Source of the DNA: Streptomyces asiaticus
Lineage (GTDB): Bacteria; Actinomycetota; Actinomycetes; Streptomycetales; Streptomycetaceae
Direction: 5' to 3'
DNA length: 64,000 nucleotides
Assembly (NCBI RefSeq): GCF_018138715.1
Contig: NZ_JAGSHX010000001.1
Span: 434,001 to 498,000, forward strand
How positions within the stretch are numbered: position 1 is the stretch's first letter; each line of letters starts with the position of its first letter. The notes below the pieces were generated by a model, which worked only from the letters and a program-made list of their open reading frames with translations, made no database searches and was not told the DNA's origin. Positions 60,852 through 64,000 of this stretch are shown here, in pieces. The translations under genes were made by a program, and so were the position numbers.

Positions 60852-61721
60852 TCAGGCGAGGACGCGGGCGAGGAAGCCGCGGATGTGCTCGGTGACGGTC
60901 TGAAGGTGGCTTTCCAAGGCGAAGTGTCCGGCCTCGAGGAGGTGGATCTCGGCGTCGGGCAGGTCCTGGCTGAACGCGGTGGCGCCGTCGGGGCCGAAGA
61001 TCTCGTCGTTGGCGCCCCAGACCGCGAGGAGCGGGACCTGGGAGTCGCGGAAGTACTGGTGGACCCGTGGGTAGAGGTCCACGTTGGTGGAGTAGTCGCG
61101 GAAGAGCCTGAGCTGGATCTCGTCGTTGCCGGGCCGGTCCAGCAGTGCCTGGTCGAGGACCCAGTTGTCGGGGCTGACCAGGGTGGGGTCGGCGACGCCG
61201 TGGGTGTACTGCCAACGGACGCTCTCGGGCGTCAGGGCCCCGCGCATGGCGGCCTCGGTGTCGGGACCGGGCGCCTTGGCGTAGGCGAAGACACCGTCCC
61301 AGAAGGGCTTGACGAAGCCCTCTTCGTAGGCGTTGCCGTTCTGGGTGATGATCGCGGTGATGTGGTCCGGGGCCTGGAGGGCGAGCCGCCAGCCGATGGG
61401 GGCGCCGTAGTCCTGCACGTACATCGCGAACCGGTCGATGCCCAGCTGCTTGAGCAGACCGGAGGTGACATCGGCGAGGGCGTCGAAGGTGTAGGGGAAG
61501 TCCCGCGGGGCGGGCATCGCGGACAGACCGAATCCGATGTGGTCGGGGGCGATGACGTGGTAGCGGTCGGCGAGCGCCGGGATCAGGTGGCGGAACATGT
61601 GCGAGCTGGTCGGGAAGCCGTGGAGGAGTACGACGGCGGGTGCCTTCGGATCACCGGCCTCCCGGTAGAAGACGTCGTGGCCGTCGACCGTGGCGGTGCG
61701 GTGGTGGACTGCGGAGACCAT
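60852..61721 (-). CDS. Alpha/beta hydrolase, haloalkane dehalogenase/epoxide hydrolase-like
   Basis: 289 residues of the alpha/beta-hydrolase fold. Motifs: VLLHGFPTSSHMFRHLIPAL (oxyanion hole), a nucleophile aspartate in MYVQDYGAPIGWRLAL instead of the usual serine, an acidic residue in VWGANDEIFGPDG and the histidine in EAGHFALESH. An aspartate nucleophile indicates a dehalogenase or epoxide-hydrolase-type reaction. ATG at 61721 with AAAGG upstream. The gene is divergent from the CGNR regulator, and repeats of TAACC-N18-GGTTA between them overlap its promoter and leader. Confidence 0.9.
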   Translation of the reverse strand: MVSAVHHRTATVDGHDVFYREAGDPKAPAVVLLHGFPTSSHMFRHLIPALADRYHVIAPDHIGFGLSAMPAPRDFPYTFDALADVTSGLLKQLGIDRFAMYVQDYGAPIGWRLALQAPDHITAIITQNGNAYEEGFVKPFWDGVFAYAKAPGPDTEAAMRGALTPESVRWQYTHGVADPTLVSPDNWVLDQALLDRPGNDEIQLRLFRDYSTNVDLYPRVHQYFRDSQVPLLAVWGANDEIFGPDGATAFSQDLPDAEIHLLEAGHFALESHLQTVTEHIRGFLARVLA

Positions 61722-61725
61722 AACC

Positions 61726-61969
61726 TAACCTTTCTGCTGAGCTTCAGTGGTTACGCATCCAGTCGAGCACGCTCAATCTAACCTGTCAAGATGATTTCTC
61801 TGGTTAGGGTCTGACCGGTGTCGGAGTGCGGCCGGGCGCGGAACGCGGAACGTGGCCCCGAGTACCCGCCCGGAGCGGGCGTGCTCGGCCCCGTCTGGTC
61901 GGTTGCCGCCACCGGGTGCGGCCGCTCGGGCCCACTGCGTGTAACCTGTAAAATGAATCGATCTGGTTA
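61726..61969. promoter_or_regulatory. Three copies of TAACC-N18-GGTTA between divergent genes
   Basis: Identical-geometry dyads occur at 61726-61753, 61779-61806 and 61942-61969, each with 18 bases between arms. The second and third share more, TAACCTGT at the left and CTGGTTAGG at the right. The second covers TTGACA on the minus strand (61789-61784), the -35 of a hydrolase promoter with TCGACT (61766-61761) as -10. The first lies in the hydrolase leader and the third just before the CGNR gene's ribosome site. They are candidate operators controlling both genes. Confidence 0.65.
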
Positions 61970-61981
61970 GGAGGTGGCGGG

Positions 61982-62494
61982 GTGGCCGACCGAGAACAGC
62001 AGGACGTGCTCCTGGAGCTCCTCAACACCACACCGGTGGTCAACGGCGTCGTCCAGGACCAGCTGGCGGATCCGGAAGCGGCCAGGTCCTGGCAGCGTGC
62101 GCACGGCGGCAGCGGCAGTGCCGAGGAGCGCCGGCACCTCCTGAAGGTGCGAGACGGCTTGCAGGACGTGGTGCGGGGCAGTCGCCCCGCCACGTCGCTG
62201 GCCCCGCTCCTGAAGGACGTCGTCTCCCGTCCGCACCTCTCGTCCGCCGGGGTGTCGTGGGAGGTGGACGCCCCCGCGGAGCGCCGGATGGCGGTGGAGG
62301 CCGTCATGGCCTGGAGCGCGTTGCAGGAGGCGATGCCCGGTCGGCTACGGGTGTGCGCCAACCCGGAGTGCCGGCTGTTCCTCATCGACCGCAGCAAGAC
62401 CAACAAGGCCCGCTGGTGCTCGATGGCCGTCTGCGGCAACCGCATGAAGGCGCGGCGCCACTACCAGCGCACCCGCGACGCGGTAGCCGAATAG
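61982..62494 (+). CDS. CGNR zinc-finger (ABATE-type) regulator
   Basis: 170 residues. The C-terminal CGNR zinc finger is complete: RLRVCANPECRLFLIDRSKTN followed by KARWCSMAVCGNRMKARRHY. The N-terminal part (LLELLNTTPVVNGVVQDQL...) matches the ABATE stress-regulator domain. Such proteins are thought to bind DNA and an effector. The GTG start has TTAGGAGG close upstream, within the third TAACC-N18-GGTTA site. Divergence from the hydrolase suggests local autoregulation and control of the hydrolase. Confidence 0.88.
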   Translation: MADREQQDVLLELLNTTPVVNGVVQDQLADPEAARSWQRAHGGSGSAEERRHLLKVRDGLQDVVRGSRPATSLAPLLKDVVSRPHLSSAGVSWEVDAPAERRMAVEAVMAWSALQEAMPGRLRVCANPECRLFLIDRSKTNKARWCSMAVCGNRMKARRHYQRTRDAVAE

Positions 62495-62497
62495 GCA

Positions 62498-62538
62498 AAG
62501 TTCGCACAGTACCCGGACGCTTAGTATGGAAGTTCGCA
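62498..62538. promoter_or_regulatory. Direct repeats of AAGTTCGCA
   Basis: AAGTTCGCA occurs at 62498-62506 and again at 62530-62538, 32 bp apart (about three helical turns), a few bases after the CGNR stop and before the reductase relic. The spacing on one face of the helix suggests the operator of a gene now lost or of the truncated reductase. Confidence 0.4.
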
Positions 62539-62650
62539 AAGCGGTCGAAATCTCAGCGAACGCACCCAACGGGTCATGCTCACGGAATCGCGGCGACACG
62601 GGCACCCCGCAACCGGGCTCGGCCCGAGTGCACAGATCACAGCGCCATGA

Positions 62651-63625
62651 GGGGCCGCGCCGGTCGGCCACCCCGAGGCCCGCCCGGGCCAGTACCTCTC
62701 CATCCGCCTCGCCGTCGGCGACGCCGCCCCCGTGGTGCGCAGCTACTCCCTGTCCTCCGCACCCACGGCCGGCGCCTACCGCATCAGCGTCAAGCATGAG
62801 CCCCACGGGAAAGTCAGCGGCTACATCCATACCGCGCTCCACCCCGGGGACCTCGTGGACATCGCCAGCCCCCGTGGCACGTTCGTACTCGAAGAAGGCA
62901 GCCGCCCGATTGTCCTCATCTCCGCGGGGATCGGTGCCACTCCCGTGCTCGCCATGCTCCATCGGCTCGCCGCCACGCGGGACCCACGCCCCGTCTGGTG
63001 GATCCACATCGCCCACGACCGCGCCCACCACGCCTTCGCGGACGAGACCCACGCGCTCCTGGCCCAACTCCCCGACGCCCATGAGCACATCTACTACACG
63101 GGCGAAGCCCCGCGCCCCGATGAGCCCTACGTCACCCAGGGGCGTCCGAGTGCCTCATCGCTCGCGAGGCTGGGCATCCCCGCCGACGCGGACGTCTACC
63201 TTTGCGGACCGACCGCCTTCATGGACCACTTCGGCGGCTTCCTGCGCGATCACGGCCTGCCTCCCGAGCGGATCCATACGGAACAGTTCAGCGCCCTGCC
63301 CGCCATCAACCCCGGCGTCACGCCCACCGCCGGGGTACGGCCGCACCAACCGCCGGGTCCACCGGGCACCGGCCCGCTCATCACCTTCTCCCGCAGCGGC
63401 GTCACGACCCCGTGGTCACCCGCGCACGGATCACTCCTCGATCTTGCCGAAGCCTGCCACATCCCCACCCGCTGGTCTTGCCGCACCGGCGTCTGCCACA
63501 CCTGCGTCACCCACATCGTGTCCGGCGACATCACCTACACCACCCCGCCCCTCGAACTCCCCGAAGCGGGCACCGTCCTCGTCTGCTGCAGCGCACCGAC
63601 CACCGAAGTCGTCCTCGACCTCTAG
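62651..63625 (+). pseudogene. 5'-truncated ferredoxin reductase with C-terminal 2Fe-2S domain
   Basis: The frame opens after a TGA at 62648 with GHPEARPGQYLSIRLAVGD and then VVRSYSLSSAP (FAD), an NAD domain (VLISAGIGATPVLAMLHRL, VYLCGPTAFMDHF) and a plant-type 2Fe-2S domain with cysteines in RWSCRTGVCHTCVTHIVSG and VLVCCSAP. In relatives this block follows an N-terminal MOSC domain and the first FAD strands; both are missing and no credible start precedes the FAD motif. A GTG at 62732 would start inside that motif. I therefore read it as the surviving part of a longer reductase, possibly a nonfunctional remnant. Confidence 0.75.
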
Positions 63626-63672
63626 TCGGCCGGAGCTGAGGGAAACGGCGCCCAGGACAACGTGGCGGGGCG

Positions 63673-64000
63673 TCAGGGGCTCCACCACACCCAGGACATC
63701 TCGGCCTTGCGGCGGCACGCGCGGGCCCTGTCCGGCTGTCCCAGTTGCTCCAACGCCTGGCCCAGCACACTCAGGATCGACCCACGGCGCCACTTGTTGC
63801 CGATGGAGCCGAGCGCCAGTGCCTGCTCGGCGTGTGTGGCCGCCTCGGCCGGGTGGTTCGACGCGAGGTACACCTCGGCCAGCCGGGCGTGGGTGGATCC
63901 CTCCCAGAGCCGTTGCCGGTTGTCGCGGAAGGTGCTGAGCGCCTCCAGCAGTTCGCTCACCGCCGCGGCGTGCCGTCCTGCCCGGTGCAGAGCGATTCCC
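63673..64000 (-). CDS. TPR-repeat protein, AfsR/SARP or NB-ARC regulator C-terminus (partial)
   Basis: The leftward frame is open to the window edge and ends in TGA at 63673. It encodes tetratricopeptide repeats (LHRAGRHAAAVSELLEAL, ARLAEVYLASNHPAEAATHAEQA, ILSVLGQALEQLGQPDRARA), which typically close AfsR-like or NB-ARC/TPR regulators in Streptomyces. The start lies outside the window. Confidence 0.8.
   Translation of the reverse strand, partial: GIALHRAGRHAAAVSELLEALSTFRDNRQRLWEGSTHARLAEVYLASNHPAEAATHAEQALALGSIGNKWRRGSILSVLGQALEQLGQPDRARACRRKAEMSWVWWSP

Noticed and set aside
62526..63938. A 470-codon plus-strand frame across the reductase region.
   Set aside because: The translation is a proline/serine/arginine-rich artefact of a wrong frame; the ferredoxin reductase frame carries all the cofactor motifs.
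1..64000. CRISPR arrays, transposases, integrases, rRNA genes and origins of replication.
   Set aside because: I looked for regularly spaced direct repeats, DDE or recombinase motifs and RNA signatures on both strands and saw none; the tandem repeats present are contiguous and unspaced.

Overview
The window is high-GC actinobacterial DNA, almost certainly from a Streptomyces or close relative. The signs are strong G/C preference at third codon positions, frequent GTG starts, twin-arginine secreted glycosidases, an AfsA (gamma-butyrolactone-type) enzyme, DUF5709-like, CGNR and AfsR-type TPR proteins, and dense sets of TetR, IclR, GntR, ROK, LysR and MarR regulators each beside its own catabolic or resistance operon. 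There is no rRNA, tRNA, CRISPR array, transposase or replication origin that I can support. The mix of optional pathways and many gene relics suits a chromosome-arm location.

Layout. (1) 39-7476, +: a tightly coupled operon with an unrecognised helical protein, a free-standing acyl carrier protein, an NAD(P)-dependent thioester-reductase-like enzyme, a nucleoside-diphosphate-kinase-domain protein, an AfsA-family double-hotdog protein, a UbiA-like membrane transferase, an amidohydrolase and a methyltransferase. I do not recognise this combination and regard it as the best candidate for an undescribed small-molecule pathway. (2) 7500-8400: a MarR-type regulator behind a MerR/SoxR-like promoter, a 122-bp inverted-repeat element and a relic of an ECF sigma factor. 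(3) 8402-17951: an acid or sugar-acid catabolic locus around an IclR regulator. The leftward operon is Fae-like protein, enolase-superfamily dehydratase, aldehyde dehydrogenase, 3-hydroxyisobutyrate-dehydrogenase-like enzyme and iron alcohol dehydrogenase. The rightward side is IclR, a second aldehyde dehydrogenase and an MFS transporter. (4) 18317-20762: a GlxA/AraC relic, agmatinase and an IclR regulator. (5) 20946-24386: TetR, a FAD monooxygenase and an MFS transporter with clear operators. (6) 24550-26436: a secreted phosphoesterase with a LamG-like domain.

(7) 26491-34866: a second notable system, built from menaquinone (o-succinylbenzoate) pathway enzymes: isochorismate synthase, MenD, a MenC/N-acylamino-acid-racemase-type enolase and a MenE-like ligase. 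These are interleaved with an EntA-like dehydrogenase, a short enoyl-CoA hydratase-like protein and a six-hairpin GH105-like protein, behind a 39-bp operator. Most Streptomyces make menaquinone through futalosine and no MenA, MenB or MenH is seen, so this looks like specialised metabolism drawing on isochorismate. (8) 35041-38173: housekeeping-type hypotheticals, DoxX and LysR. (9) 38148-47328: a glycan-use locus with GH36 alpha-galactosidase, a ROK regulator on a leaderless promoter, GH27 alpha-galactosidase with CBM35, GH95 fucosidase and an SGNH esterase. (10) 47407-53369: a GntR-controlled polyamine-type ABC importer with a DAO-family flavin oxidase.

(11) 53424-63625 is rich in decayed genes: a VOC relic, a glycosidase whose 3' end is joined out of frame to a DUF6924 relic, an ABC-2 permease tail, an amino-acid dehydrogenase lacking its catalytic and nucleotide-binding core, a bicovalent flavin oxidase with a one-base frameshift, and a ferredoxin reductase lacking its N-terminus. 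Intact genes among them are a berberine-bridge-type oxidase, a small hypothetical, an alpha/beta hydrolase and a divergent CGNR-type regulator. The intergenic space between the last two holds three copies of TAACC-N18-GGTTA. The window ends inside a TPR protein.
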